Of a DNA stretch of 21,631 nt, positions 1 to 8,304 are shown piece by piece. Origin of the DNA: Lactifluus volemus (Eukaryota; Basidiomycota; Agaricomycetes; Russulales; Russulaceae). The first letter of the stretch is position 1. Every line of letters starts with the position of its first letter. Both the position numbers and the translations under genes were made by a program. The stretch lies in contig WTXI01000496.1 in the NCBI GenBank assembly GCA_022376515.1, forward strand, positions 1 to 21,631. Direction: 5' to 3'. The notes under the pieces are model-generated. The model worked only from the letters and a program-made list of their open reading frames with translations. It did no database searches and was not told the origin of the DNA.

Positions 1-529
1 TCCTGGGCCACATTGGTGCGATCAATGCGTGCCTCCTTTCCTTCTCTGTCGATGTGTTGTTGTCGAAGTTTCAGGTGTTTTCTCACATTGTTTCAATACG
101 AATGTCTCCTTCTTGTACCCTTCCCCTTGTCCAATCAATGCGAGGATTGAATTCAGAGAGCCATGGGTACCCCAATAGGACTCGATCGTGACCGAGGTTG
201 GTAATATAGAACCTTTGAAGGGCATCTCTATCACCAACTATGCATCGAAGCGTGCAGTATTCCGTGAGAGTTCCTCCTTGTTTTCAGTTCCATCAACATT
301 GAACACTTGTCGAGGTCGATCAAGTTTTCTGGTTCTATTCCCCAACGTCAGACTGTGCGTCGGTCCACAAAGTTTTCGGTTGCTCCACTGTCGACAAGGA
401 CCTTGTCTGCAATTGTTTTCGTGACTGAGGCGAATGAAACTGGTAGATTCAAGGCATTGGCATAGCTAATGTACATTCGTTTCAGTCCTAAAGCTCGTAA
501 CCAGATCGCGCGGCACGAGCTCTTCAAAA
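1..529 (-). pseudogene. pol: Retropepsin region of truncated family B element (copy B2)
   Basis: This is the protease part of a Ty3/gypsy polyprotein, which would cleave Gag-Pol inside the particle. Read on the minus strand it starts in the -1 frame at the gag junction (529-524), passes LPVSFASVTKT and reaches the active-site motif LVDSGATENFVD; the catalytic Asp codon is 392-390 and is intact. A TGA stop at 350-348 interrupts it just after DRRTV, where the sister copy B1 has CGA. Beyond that the frame shifts more than once, but the flap-region motif LLGYPWL is still readable near 180-160. It is homologous to 16053-16520 on the plus strand. The element continues off the left edge of the window, so RT and integrase of this copy, if present, lie outside. 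Family assignment is firm; function is lost. Confidence 0.88.
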
Positions 530-532
530 ATC
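492..532 (-). promoter_or_regulatory. Candidate -1 frameshift signal at gag/protease junction, copy B2
   Basis: Gag ends GAT TTT TGA (532-524). The protease frame is -1 to gag and resumes at TTG. A stem AGCTCGT (521-515) and ACGAGCT (498-492) follows the TTT after 5 nt, with a 16-nt loop. Copy B1 keeps the same stem with one G-U pair. P-site slippage on TTT in front of a stop, helped by the stem, is my inference. Confidence 0.55.
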
Positions 533-1111
533 CAGAGTCGCAGATTTGACTTGTTCAGAGATCATTTCATTCATAATGTGGTCCTTGTCTTCGTCTGACA
601 GGGCCCAGAGTCCCTTCTTCAGAGCTTCCCGATCGATAACTTTGTCTTCTTGTTCCTCCTCCTCGATGACTCTGGCTGCGGCACGCTGAGGAGGGGCTTT
701 ACATTGCTTTGGAACTTCTTCTTCTTGCTTGGGCATTGCCGACTCATATGCCCTTGCTGCTGGCAGTTGAAACAGCGTCCCTCTGCCATAAACTTCTTCT
801 TTTCTTCTGGGGAGAGGGGAGTAGTGCGAATGGCGTCTACATCCATGGCATCTGAATGTGGCTGTCTTGGCCTCGACTGCGGTTGGTTTCTTCCAAGGGC
901 CATGGCCCATTGGATGCGTCTCTGTGCTGGGGTGCGTGCGCGAGGCGACATATCATCCACCGCAATTTTGGCTTCCAGCCACTTCCCATGGAAGGTGAGG
1001 GCTGCGTTTTGCCATGCTGTAAGGGTTCGAGGAAGGGCATCTGTCCGTTCAATGATATTTCAATGGAGGGCTTTGTTCAACCCTGAGCGGAACTGCCAAA
1101 GGGTCCCTGGG
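524..1111 (-). pseudogene. gag: Gag C-terminal part with zinc knuckle, copy B2, truncated by LTR A
   Basis: This is the nucleocapsid end of a Gag protein. On the minus strand it runs from the 3' end of the capsid domain (PLWQFRSGL-like, at 1111) through a basic segment (ARTPAQRRIQWAMALGRNQ, near 940) to a CCHC zinc knuckle, CFNCQQQGHMSRQC (CX2CX4HX4C), near 780-735. It ends with an acidic tail and GAT TTT TGA at 532-524. It is nearly the same as 15465-16056 of B1. Unlike B1 it keeps the zinc knuckle and has CGA (1029-1027) where B1 has a TGA. Frame changes occur near 620-700 and 840-900. The 5' side is cut at 1111/1112 by the 3' LTR of element A. Confidence 0.88.
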
Positions 1112-1614
1112 TGTTACGGCTCGACTAGGGCCGGGTCCCAACTAGGGTTCAAGTAGTTCTGGTCTCTCCTAAGACCTAGGCTCAGGGTTACCCCAAGGTA
1201 ACGACGCGCAGAGCCCTGGTGTTGTAGCACAACCACCAAGCTTCCGTAGCCTTATTAGGGCGTGTAAGAGGGGAGGAGAAAGAGGGTAGAAGGAGGAGGA
1301 GAAGTCTGGTCTTTCTGGAGAGGGAAACAAGTCGATTGGAGTTAAAGCCGAAGCTGGGGTACAAGCTACCAGCGAGGCCTACTTATACAGTTATGCTAAT
1401 TGTTCTACCAAACTAGGGTGGACAATAGCATGAAGTCAAGAACAATAGCGAACGCGAACAATAGAGGCTCGGACAATAACACTGGACAAACGGACAGACA
1501 ATAGGTCAGAACAATAGAACAGTCAGCACAATAAGACCATGTGGAAGGGACGTCATCAGGATGAGTAAGCGTGTTAGGGAAGCATAAGGTCAACTTGTCC
1601 TGCATTCCGTAACA
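1112..1614 (-). repeat. 3' LTR of element A
   Basis: This 503-bp repeat starts TGTTACGG and ends CCGTAACA, an 8-bp terminal inverted repeat. It matches 8305-8822 along its whole length with scattered substitutions and 1-3 bp indels. In element sense U3 is on the right: seven ACAAT motifs (about 1422-1533), then TATAAGTAGG ending near 1379, then AGCTTCGGCTTT (1355-1344), the likely transcript start. A GTTACC/GGTAAC hairpin lies near 1183-1202. Left of 1112 is family B gag. Confidence 0.93.
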
Positions 1615-1650
1615 ATACCCCCTCTCTAGAAGGCAGTCCCACCTGCCACC
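1615..1650 (-). other. Polypurine tract and conserved pre-tract motif of element A
   Basis: On the minus strand, AGAGAGGGGGTAT abuts the 3' LTR and is the expected plus-strand primer for reverse transcription. About 10 nt upstream lies GCAGGTGGGACTGC, a 14-nt motif with GCAG/CTGC ends. The same motif is found at the same distance from the D polypurine tract (19343-19380). Confidence 0.7.
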
Positions 1651-2860
1651 TTAGTCAGTTTTACGTCGTGACTGGGACGGGCCGGCGACACAAGTGTCCA
1701 AGACTTCCATCTGCTTGCGCTTCTTCTTGATCTCCTCTGCAGTGCCATCCAAGAGACATCCCCCACCGTGCCATATGTGGTCCTCAGGGACGCGCACACC
1801 CCAAGCCCTGGCATACAGAGAAGTGAGGGAAGGGGCAGCCGTCGCTGTTGTGGGTCATCATCCTGTCGTGGAAGCGGCAATGTTTTAGTTCTCTACGCGG
1901 CGTAGAGTCATTTGGAAAATCGAATCTCTGAAGACCTCCGGAATCGAGTCCCAAGCGATCAAGTCCGTGTGGGTGAAGAGTAAGGCGCGCTCGTGGTTCC
2001 ATATCCCGATTCTCTGCTGAGGACCCCCGGGATTACCGTCCCTCTGGTCGAGCCAGTATTCGGTGGTTCCGTAGGTGGGGAACGCTTGAACGGCTTCGTC
2101 CTGCGTGCTAACTGGGGTCGTCTGGGTGCCAACGCTACGGGTCTGAGGGGGCGGATCCGGGACCCAACCGTCTGTCTGCGCCGCCACGACAGCGGGGGTC
2201 GTGGGAGCACGAAGGAGGTTGATCTGCAGCTGCCTTCGTCGTCTTCTTCAAACCATTCTTCTTCAGGGGTCTCTGGTCTAGCGAAGTCACCCAGCCTTTG
2301 GGCAACCATGGTGCTACGGCCGTCAGTGAAGATGCGGGTGCGTCTCTGGGCTCCGGGTGGTCCTTCTCCACTTGAAGTCGAAAAGGCAGTGAAGACACTG
2401 TCGGGTATCCTCGTAGTACTTATAGGGATTGTAAGGCCACTCGTATTGTTTTTCGCGCCCCACTGGCCAGTCATACGGGATCCCCAACACACAAGACGAA
2501 CTTGACGATAGTCGACTATGAAGGAGCCGGGGAAGTGCGATGTTCCCATTTGGGGTCAAAGAAGTCGGTGTCCGCCCGGGAAGCTTGGAAGATTTGAGGA
2601 AGGGAGAGGTCGAGGTTTGCGGACTGGATTTCCTCCCAAGTGTAGGGGAGCGAGGTAACGGGGAGTTAGTAATGGGAAGCGCAGATGGCCTCCCGACAGT
2701 AGTGTTTGTGCTGGCTATGGTGGGCGTAGGTGATGTGGATCTGTCGTTTAAGAAAGAACTCGCGAAAGTGAGGGACGATGAAGGGAGGCTCGTGGGGTCT
2801 TGGAAGAGGGAGCGAAGCTGCATTGTCTGTTGTCCACCCTTCCCCGTCTTATTATAATCT
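1625..2860 (-). pseudogene. Element A 3' ORF downstream of the chromodomain, broken
   Basis: This is about 1.2 kb of decayed coding between the chromodomain and the polypurine tract, the place where env sits in retroviruses and errantiviruses. No transmembrane segment or signal peptide is visible. Readable pieces on the minus strand are a Ser/Pro/Thr-rich stretch (2823-2500); GIPYDWPVGREKQYEWPY followed by DTRQCLHCLFDFKW (2480-2380); ALLFTHTDLIAWDSIPEVF (about 1980-1920); and a Cys/His-rich end, HCRFHDRMMTHNSDGCPFPH then VCQGLGC (about 1880-1790), then HIWHGGGC in another frame and a basic KKKRKQ. At least four frame changes separate them. Element D has a comparable ORF in the same place with clearer zinc knuckles. 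The function is unknown; a nucleic-acid-binding accessory protein is one guess. Confidence 0.55.
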
Positions 2861-2869
2861 CTCTAGCTT

Positions 2870-3075
2870 TTGTTGGGTTCTGTTTGTGGAATTCTTCCAC
2901 CAGGTCGTCCGCGTGCACTTGATCAGCTGGCTCCCAGGTGTTATGAGCGTGTGGATACCCTTCTCATTTCAGAAAGTACTCGAGGCGCCCCTTGCCACGC
3001 CCCTTGCGCCTGGAGTCTAACACCTGTTCGACTTCGTATTCTTCTTCTCCTTCTATTACGTCGGGGGCTGGTTCT
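2870..3075 (-). pseudogene. pol: Chromodomain of element A integrase, with a stop codon
   Basis: Chromodomains at integrase C-termini bind histone-tail marks and steer insertion into chromatin. On the minus strand one frame reads [13 protein letters not shown], then LEYFLK, a TGA stop (2966-2964), then EGYPHAHNTWEP and a C-terminal helix. The stop replaces the Trp of the LKWEGY motif (TGG to TGA), one of the aromatic-cage residues. The acidic lead-in EGEEEYEVE and the NTWEP motif are otherwise well kept. It follows the integrase C-terminal part (3380-3080), which holds RYGPF-like and VINPVVFKLKLPDQW motifs of the GPY/F-like domain, with frame changes near 3120-3210. Confidence 0.85.
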
Positions 3076-3079
3076 GTGA

Positions 3080-4440
3080 AGGCTTGTCCATTTCCTCCGT
3101 CTCCTTATATGGGGATAGAAGAGACGCATGAAAACGGGGTGGACATGTTTCTGACGCCACTGATCCGGAAGTTTCAGCTTGAATACTACCGGATTGATCA
3201 CCTGGACCACAGGGAAGGGACCGTATCTTTTGGGGCTAGTTTGGCAAAGGGGTGCGAGGTTTTAGGTTCTTCCCATCTAGCCAGACCTGGTCCCCTTCTT
3301 GGAAGGGGGTAAGCTCGCCTCCCTTCTTCCGCACATTCCGCTTTTGGAGGAGATCTTGCGCCCTTTGAATGCTTGGCGCGCTGGTTACGTTTCTCCATCA
3401 GATAATCTTTGCGCCTTTCCACTGCTGGCATCTTCCCTTCCTTTCCGTTTGCCACACCGTGGGCGTGTGTCCCATGAGTAAGTCGAACGGGGTTTGTTTT
3501 GTTGTTTCATTGATCCACGAGTTGTGTACAAATTGGGCTAGAGGCAACCAGCTGACCCAGTCGTTCTGTTGAAATTTCCATAGACGCGCAGGTATTGTTC
3601 CAGCCATTGGTTCGTTCGTCGATTGGCCATCTGTCTGGGGTGGTATGCCGTACTGATGTTCTGGTCGATCCCCAATTGTCTGCACAGTTCCTTTGTCCAT
3701 TTTGACGCAAAGCGCGGGTCGGATCCGAGATCACCCGCTTCGGAGGGCCATAATGGGGGAACACCTCTTTGGCATAGCATCTCGCAATCCCTTCGCTGTC
3801 GATGGTTTTGTTGCAGGGGATAAAGAATGCCGCCTTGCTACAATCGTGGTCGGTGATGGTCAGATGCTATCGTAGCCTTGCGACTCTGGGAGGTCTGTGA
3901 TCAGGTCTAAGGCAATTGTCGAATACGGGGCATAGCTTGTTTCGGGGGATGGGCACCAAGGGACTTTAGGTCTGGTCATGCCGCTCTTGGTGCTTTGGCA
4001 AGTTGCGCACCCCTGCACATATTTGGTGATGAATGTTCTCATGTGGGCCACCAATAGTCCTTGGCGATCGTGGACCAAGTTCTCATGATCCCTGGGTGCC
4101 CTGCCATCTTGTGGTCGTGGTACATTTGCAGGATGCTTCGGTGTACTGCGGGGTCTTCTGGAACCACCAGCCGGTCGTGGTGATACCACTTGGTTCCAAA
4201 GCGTGTTTGGTGCTTTCGCACTCCTTCCGTCTTTGTCCATTCTTCTAGTTGTTGTTGATGCTGTTCTTGGGCTCATTCCACTTCCTGCTCCAGCGATTGT
4301 TCTTCGGTAAAGAGATGTACAAAAGTTCCGGGGGTAGGACCAGCACATCTTCGTGATCGTTTCTCCCTGATCACACCCCGGTCGCGTGACAGTGGGTCGC
4401 TTTGTTAGTTTTTCCAGGCCGGTGTACAATCCTCATGTTG
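3080..4440 (-). pseudogene. pol: Integrase of element A, frameshifted
   Basis: The integrase joins the cDNA to host DNA. On the minus strand the HHCC zinc-binding module is readable: MYHDHKMAGHPG (about 4140-4100) and, in another frame, GCATCQSTKS (about 4010-3980). The catalytic core follows. The first Asp is in ALDLITDLPES (codon about 3907-3905). The second is in RVISD (3725-3723). The Glu region is QS..ERTNQWLEQYLR (about 3630-3590). Conserved NSW and TPFDLLMGHTP are near 3530-3450. Breaks: one base is missing directly after GYDSI (3862), another after ISD, and an indel lies near the Glu. D has a break at the same codon after GYDSI. All three acidic residues survive in the DNA but not in one frame. 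Confidence 0.88.
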
Positions 4441-4472
4441 TACTCCGCCATCTTTGGGATGTAGCACACCAC

Positions 4473-5850
4473 TCATCTGCTAATTTTGTGGGCCTCCCGA
4501 TAGTACTGGAGGTTGGTGATCACTGACAACTGTAATGACATGTGGGGAGCTAGCAGGAGGTGTCGCCAATGTTCCAACCCTCGGATCATTGCCAATAGTT
4601 CCCGATCATGGATATCGTAGTTTCTTTCGGCTTGGTTGAACGTTCGCGAGTAGTAGCCCACTGGGCGCAATTTCTGATCCTTGTCTGGTTGACGGAGGAT
4701 GCCCCACTAGCATATTGCGAAGCGTCGACCTCTAGCACGAATGGTTCAGCTAAATTAGGCCGTTGTAGAACTGGGTCGCTAGTGACCACCTCAATCAGTT
4801 GGTCTACTGCCTTCGTACATTCTTCCGTCCATTCGAACTTGGTTGTTTTCTTTAATAAGTTGGTTAGGGGCCTAGCCACATTCGCGAATCCTGGAATGAA
4901 CTGCCGTTGATAGCCCAAGACCCCAAGTGTGCTGCGGACCTCCTGCACTGATTTCAGTTGTCGAGGCCAGTCTGCCAAACCATGCTTCTTACTTGGGTCG
5001 ATGCAGATGGTGCCCTGATCGATGACGTATCCCAGAAACTCTATCTCTTTCCTGGTGAACTGACATTTTTCTGGCTTCAGGAAGAGCGACTCCCTTTCCA
5101 AGATCTCTAGGTACTCCTTGGTGATCTGGTCATGCAGTTCTGGGTCGTCAGGGGTCACGATGAGAAAGTCATCCAGGTACCAGTGAACCCAATGAGGATA
5201 TTTCTTTTTTAGATCAGCAAAGATGCGATCTGCCATCCCTGGAAGGCGGCTGGCACATTGCATAGTCCAAAGGGCATGACCTTAGCTTCAAATAGGCCTT
5301 CGTCAGTTTTGACTGCCGTGATCCACTGGCTATCGGGGTGGATTCTGATGTTTAATACCCATCTCTAATGTCGAATTTGGACATGAGCTTAGCATCTCCC
5401 ATCTGGTCGAAGATAGTGTCGATGCGGGAAGGGGGTACACATCCTTAACCGTCCATTTCATTCACTTTCCTGTAGTCATAGACTGGCCTTAGTTTTCCAT
5501 CCTGCTTCTTGATGTAGAAGAAGGGGCTGGACCATGCCGATTTCGACCTTGTGACATAACCCTTGGTCTGTTGCTCGGTGAGGAACGTTCGCATGGATTT
5601 GGTTTCTTCTGCCGTTAATTTGTATGTTTTGCAATTGATGGTCTTTGGGGCGCCTGGCAACAGTGTGATGACAAGGTCCTCTGGTCGTGAAGGGGGGAAA
5701 CGTTTGCTTCTTCTTCAGAGAAACCTTTGGCGTATTTCTGGAACTGTTCTGGGACTGCCACCTTGCTTTGCCCCTTCCTTCCCATTGCGCCCATTGTTGG
5801 CTAAAACTTGTCTTGCATGCTTTCGTCCTTCGTGCTGCCCACTTCAACTT
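4473..5850 (-). pseudogene. pol: Reverse transcriptase and RNase H of element A, frameshifted
   Basis: RT copies the RNA into cDNA and RNase H removes the RNA. On the minus strand the RT starts with KSAWSSPFFYIKKQDGKLRP and DYRKVNEM (5560-5460), followed by a frameshift and several stops (5450-5265) in which KFDIRDGY is still legible. An open stretch 5263-4586 carries the catalytic box YLDD (5179-5168), the thumb (GLADWPRQLKSV, VRSTLGVLGYQR) and the RNase H start VLEVDASQYA with its catalytic Asp. RNase H continues in another frame (4670-4473) with HDRELLAMIRGLEHW, holding the catalytic Glu. The usual TDH before NLQYYREAHK is damaged to VITNLQYY. About 190 bp before the RT hold a frame-broken linker between protease and RT. 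Confidence 0.92.
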
Positions 5851-6306
5851 CTAGCTTCGCCCCATGGTGGAAAGCTTGATCGGTGGTCCGTGAACCTTCC
5901 CATCCTTCCAATTAATTTGAGGGTCGAACTCTTGTAACCAAGGATATCCTAAGATAATTCGATCTTTGCCCAAGTTCGTGATGAAGAAGACTTGTGCCGC
6001 TTCCTTTCGTCCTTGCAGGATATTGAGGAGACAGTAACTGGTGATCTTCCCATCTTGATTTTCCGTTCCATCCATGTTGAACACCGTTCGTGGCTCTTGG
6101 AGGTCTATTGATCCCAGACCTAGTTTTTCCACCATCCTCAGGTCAATGAAATTCTCTGTGGCACCACTATTGAGTAGTGCTTTTTCGACAGCCGTCTTGG
6201 TTGCGCTCATGAACGATAGGGGAATGTCCAGTGTATTGGTTCTCGAGATACGACATATTTGAGTAAGACGGGCTCGCACCCAGGCTGCATGGGTCGAGCC
6301 ATTCAA
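5851..6306 (-). CDS. pol: Retropepsin of element A with catalytic Asp changed to Asn
   Basis: This is an open 151-codon stretch in the -1 frame relative to gag, entered through the frameshift signal at 6312-6271; the first codon TTG overlaps the gag stop, so it is not an independent start. The retropepsin fold signatures are in order: LLNSGATENFID, FNMDGTENQDG, FFITNLGKDRIILGYPWL. The active site should read LLDSGA. Here the codon is AAT (Asn), which would abolish proteolysis since each subunit supplies one Asp. The change CTCGAT to CTCAAT is a CpG to CpA transition. Otherwise this is the best-preserved protease in the window. It is followed without a gap by the linker to RT. Confidence 0.9.
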   Translation of the reverse strand: MNGSTHAAWVRARLTQICRISRTNTLDIPLSFMSATKTAVEKALLNSGATENFIDLRMVEKLGLGSIDLQEPRTVFNMDGTENQDGKITSYCLLNILQGRKEAAQVFFITNLGKDRIILGYPWLQEFDPQINWKDGKVHGPPIKLSTMGRS

Positions 6307-6312
6307 AAATCC
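6271..6312 (-). promoter_or_regulatory. Candidate -1 frameshift signal at gag/protease junction of element A
   Basis: Gag ends GAT TTT TGA (6311-6303) and the protease frame is -1, resuming at TTG (6306-6304). After the TTT codon comes a 5-nt spacer TGAAT, then a strong hairpin: GGCTCGACCCA (6300-6290) pairs with TGGGT-G-CGAGCC (6282-6271), 11 pairs with one bulged G and a 7-nt loop. The same geometry recurs in families B and E. Confidence 0.62.
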
Positions 6313-7400
6313 TCTTCTTCTACCAGTCCATCCAAGGCACCGTTGAAGGCTCCTTTTCCAATTTTGGCTCTGATGCTCCTGAGCATCTGGATGGGATCTT
6401 CGTTGTCACCAACTTGTGTAGCTTCGTCATCTTCCTTCTTGCTAGCTCGGACTTTGGGTTGCTGAGCTGGCTTGGGATTGTTTTGTCCTTTCTTTTTGGG
6501 ACAATCCCTGGAGAGGTGACCTTGTTCTTTGCAAAAGAAGCACCGCCCTTCCTTCCTAGCCTTTGTTTCTCGTCTGCTTTCGCTGAATCGGTTCTGGTGA
6601 CATCGATATCCATGGCCCAAGGGTCTTTCTGAGGGGGGGTTTCTTTCTTCTTGCCATGAGTTGGCTGGCCCACCGGGGACGTCCTTTCTGAAGCTGATTT
6701 CATGCTTCAACTGTTGGTAAGCATCGTGGTGCTGGGTGGCCAATTCTTGCCAGCCCTTCAGGGTGTTTGGGTTCGCTCCTACTTGTTTAAGCATGCTGGT
6801 GAGGAGCCCTAGGTCCAGTCCCCTCTTGTACATTCTGATGGTGCCGTTGCTGTCAGCATCCCATCCTGCCTTCTTTCTGAGGCGATTGAACTCTGCGTAT
6901 ACTGGGCCAGGTTTCCTTTCTTCATCTCTAAGTGCTCCAGTTTTGTGATCGCGTCTCTCCTCGTTAGTGGCTTTGAAGGCGTCGTCCAAGGCGTCCTCGA
7001 AGTTGGTCCAGAGGATTTCTGCATTCTCTCCATGTTGGACCACTTCTGTTTGATTGTATCCAGGTAGTCTTGTACCCATGCTGACACTAAGGTCCCTTGA
7101 CCATCCTGCATTGTCATGACCGGTTGTAGGGGACAAGCATGTCATCATGGTTTCGATTGATGGCTTTGTACATCCTCCATTCAGTTTGAAGACATCGTAC
7201 AGACTCTTGTCTCCCTTGAATGGCGTGGGTGGGATCCCTTTTAGGCCATTTCTTGGAGGGGCAACTGGTTGGGCCCCAACTGCAGCGCCTCCACCTCCGC
7301 CTCCACCGCCACCGCCGCCACCACCACCACCACCACCTCTGCCACCGCCGCTCCACTTCCACCGCCTCCACTCCACCACTCTGGCTTGGTCCTGCCATAG
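6303..7400 (-). CDS. gag: Gag of element A: poly-Gly linker, capsid region and zinc knuckle
   Basis: Gag forms the virus-like particle and packages RNA. The open frame is about 358 codons. It begins in a Gly-rich tract of about 20 Gly encoded by a GGT/GGC microsatellite (7350-7287), so the true start lies further upstream and in other frames. Then come GLKGIPPTPFKGDKS, a capsid-like helical region with LWTNFEDALDDAF and VYAEFNRLRKKAGWD (about 7010-6860), LKGWQELATQHHDAYQQLK, and a CCHC knuckle CFFCKEQGHLSRDC (CX2CX4HX4C, about 6543-6500). The tail is acidic and ends at the TGA 6305-6303. The protease frame overlaps the last codon at -1. The part upstream of the tract (7523-7400) reads in another frame as a Ser/Thr/Pro-rich segment. 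Confidence 0.88.
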   Translation of the reverse strand, partial: LWQDQARVVEWRRWKWSGGGRGGGGGGGGGGGGGGGGGAAVGAQPVAPPRNGLKGIPPTPFKGDKSLYDVFKLNGGCTKPSIETMMTCLSPTTGHDNAGWSRDLSVSMGTRLPGYNQTEVVQHGENAEILWTNFEDALDDAFKATNEERRDHKTGALRDEERKPGPVYAEFNRLRKKAGWDADSNGTIRMYKRGLDLGLLTSMLKQVGANPNTLKGWQELATQHHDAYQQLKHEISFRKDVPGGPANSWQEERNPPSERPLGHGYRCHQNRFSESRRETKARKEGRCFFCKEQGHLSRDCPKKKGQNNPKPAQQPKVRASKKEDDEATQVGDNEDPIQMLRSIRAKIGKGAFNGALDGLVEEEDF

Positions 7401-7522
7401 CCATGGTTTGGGTTGGCTGTGTCAAAGTTGCTGAGCGGGTAAACATGGGGGTTGGTGAAGTGATGCTAAGGGCACTCATAGCGCGGTCTATGGGGGTGAC
7501 TGGTGTGATCAACCTGGTTCTT

Positions 7523-8279
7523 TCATTTCTTGCGTAGGTGGGGGTTCTCTGGTTTGGCTGTCATCAGAGGAGGAGTTTGCTCCTGCCGAATCTTGTCAGG
7601 GGGATGTTGCTCCGTCTCCATCCTCGCTCTCATCTTCGCTGGTTCTGATGGTTGCATAGAAGGGGGGAGAGCTAGCTCATTGAGGATGTAGTCGTATTTG
7701 GTAACTTCATGGTGGGATCGGTCCAGTACTCGCTGTTTGACCAATAGATGTTGTACCACCAGTTGTTGATGAATTGCAGGGAGATCTGTACTTGGTTCTT
7801 GATCCTGCTTCTTTGTGATAGGAGTGATAGGTTGTCGGTTTCTGGTATAATTGGTGCGTTTGTCTCCTATCTTCCAAGATCTGATGCTTCCTTTCTGTTC
7901 GATGGTTAGGTCGTCGTCCTCTCTGGGAGTGACTCTAGTTCCTAGGTCGTCTTCGTTTGTATCCCAGACAACGATCAAAGACCCGTCGTTATTCCTGTCC
8001 AGCCTTGCGTGTGAAAGGCAATATGATCCCCCGGTAGATAGAGGATCAACGTGTTTCCTTGTTCAGATTGGAACAGTTCCGTTCCTGCACCCAAGATTGT
8101 TTCTAGGTGCCCGATGGTGCGTACGCAGGAAATGCTGACTTCTTTCCAGCACCTTTGCTCTGATCTTCGTTTGGCGTTATACTGTTTCTGTATTGCCTCG
8201 TTTTTGTTCAAGTGTGCGTCAATCAACATTCTTTGATTCGCAGGTAGGTTGGTTGTTGTAGATAGTCCCAGGTGGACAT
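7523..8279 (-). pseudogene. gag: N-terminal Gag region of element A, frameshifted
   Basis: This is the 5'-most coding of element A. A likely start ATG is at 8279-8277, reading MSTWDYLQQPTYLRIKEC, after which a one-base change moves the frame to LIDAHLNKNEAIQKQYNAKRR (about 8220-8160). Two further open segments follow: one rich in charged residues ending near 7975, and 7978-7523 with VVWDTNEDDLGTRVT and a long polar, probably helical part (IHQQLVVQHLLVKQRVLD). No known domain is recognised. Its place ahead of the capsid suggests a matrix-like or particle-assembly role, but that is only position-based. The leader between the PBS and the ATG is about 12-25 nt. Confidence 0.55.
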
Positions 8280-8290
8280 CTACTAGGTGA

Positions 8291-8304
8291 AAAGCTTCGG
8301 CTTT
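8291..8304 (-). other. Self-priming primer binding site of element A
   Basis: Directly after the 5' LTR the element reads AAAGCCGAAGCTTT. Its first 12 nt are the exact reverse complement of AGCTTCGGCTTT inside the LTR (8548-8537), which lies 33 nt downstream of the TATA box and so at the predicted 5' end of the transcript. No tRNA-type TGG start is present. This is the Tf1 self-priming arrangement. Confidence 0.75.

Noticed and set aside
1993..2505. Plus-strand open frame of 170 codons
   Set aside because: Antisense to the A 3' ORF; the minus strand has the element order and Cys/His motifs.
1625..2860. Envelope gene downstream of pol in A
   Set aside because: No signal peptide, transmembrane segment or fusion-peptide-like stretch seen; the end is Cys/His-rich and basic.
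7147..7434. Open frame on the plus strand with a poly-proline run
   Set aside because: It is the reverse complement of the poly-Gly microsatellite in A gag; the gag frame on the minus strand has the zinc knuckle and capsid context.
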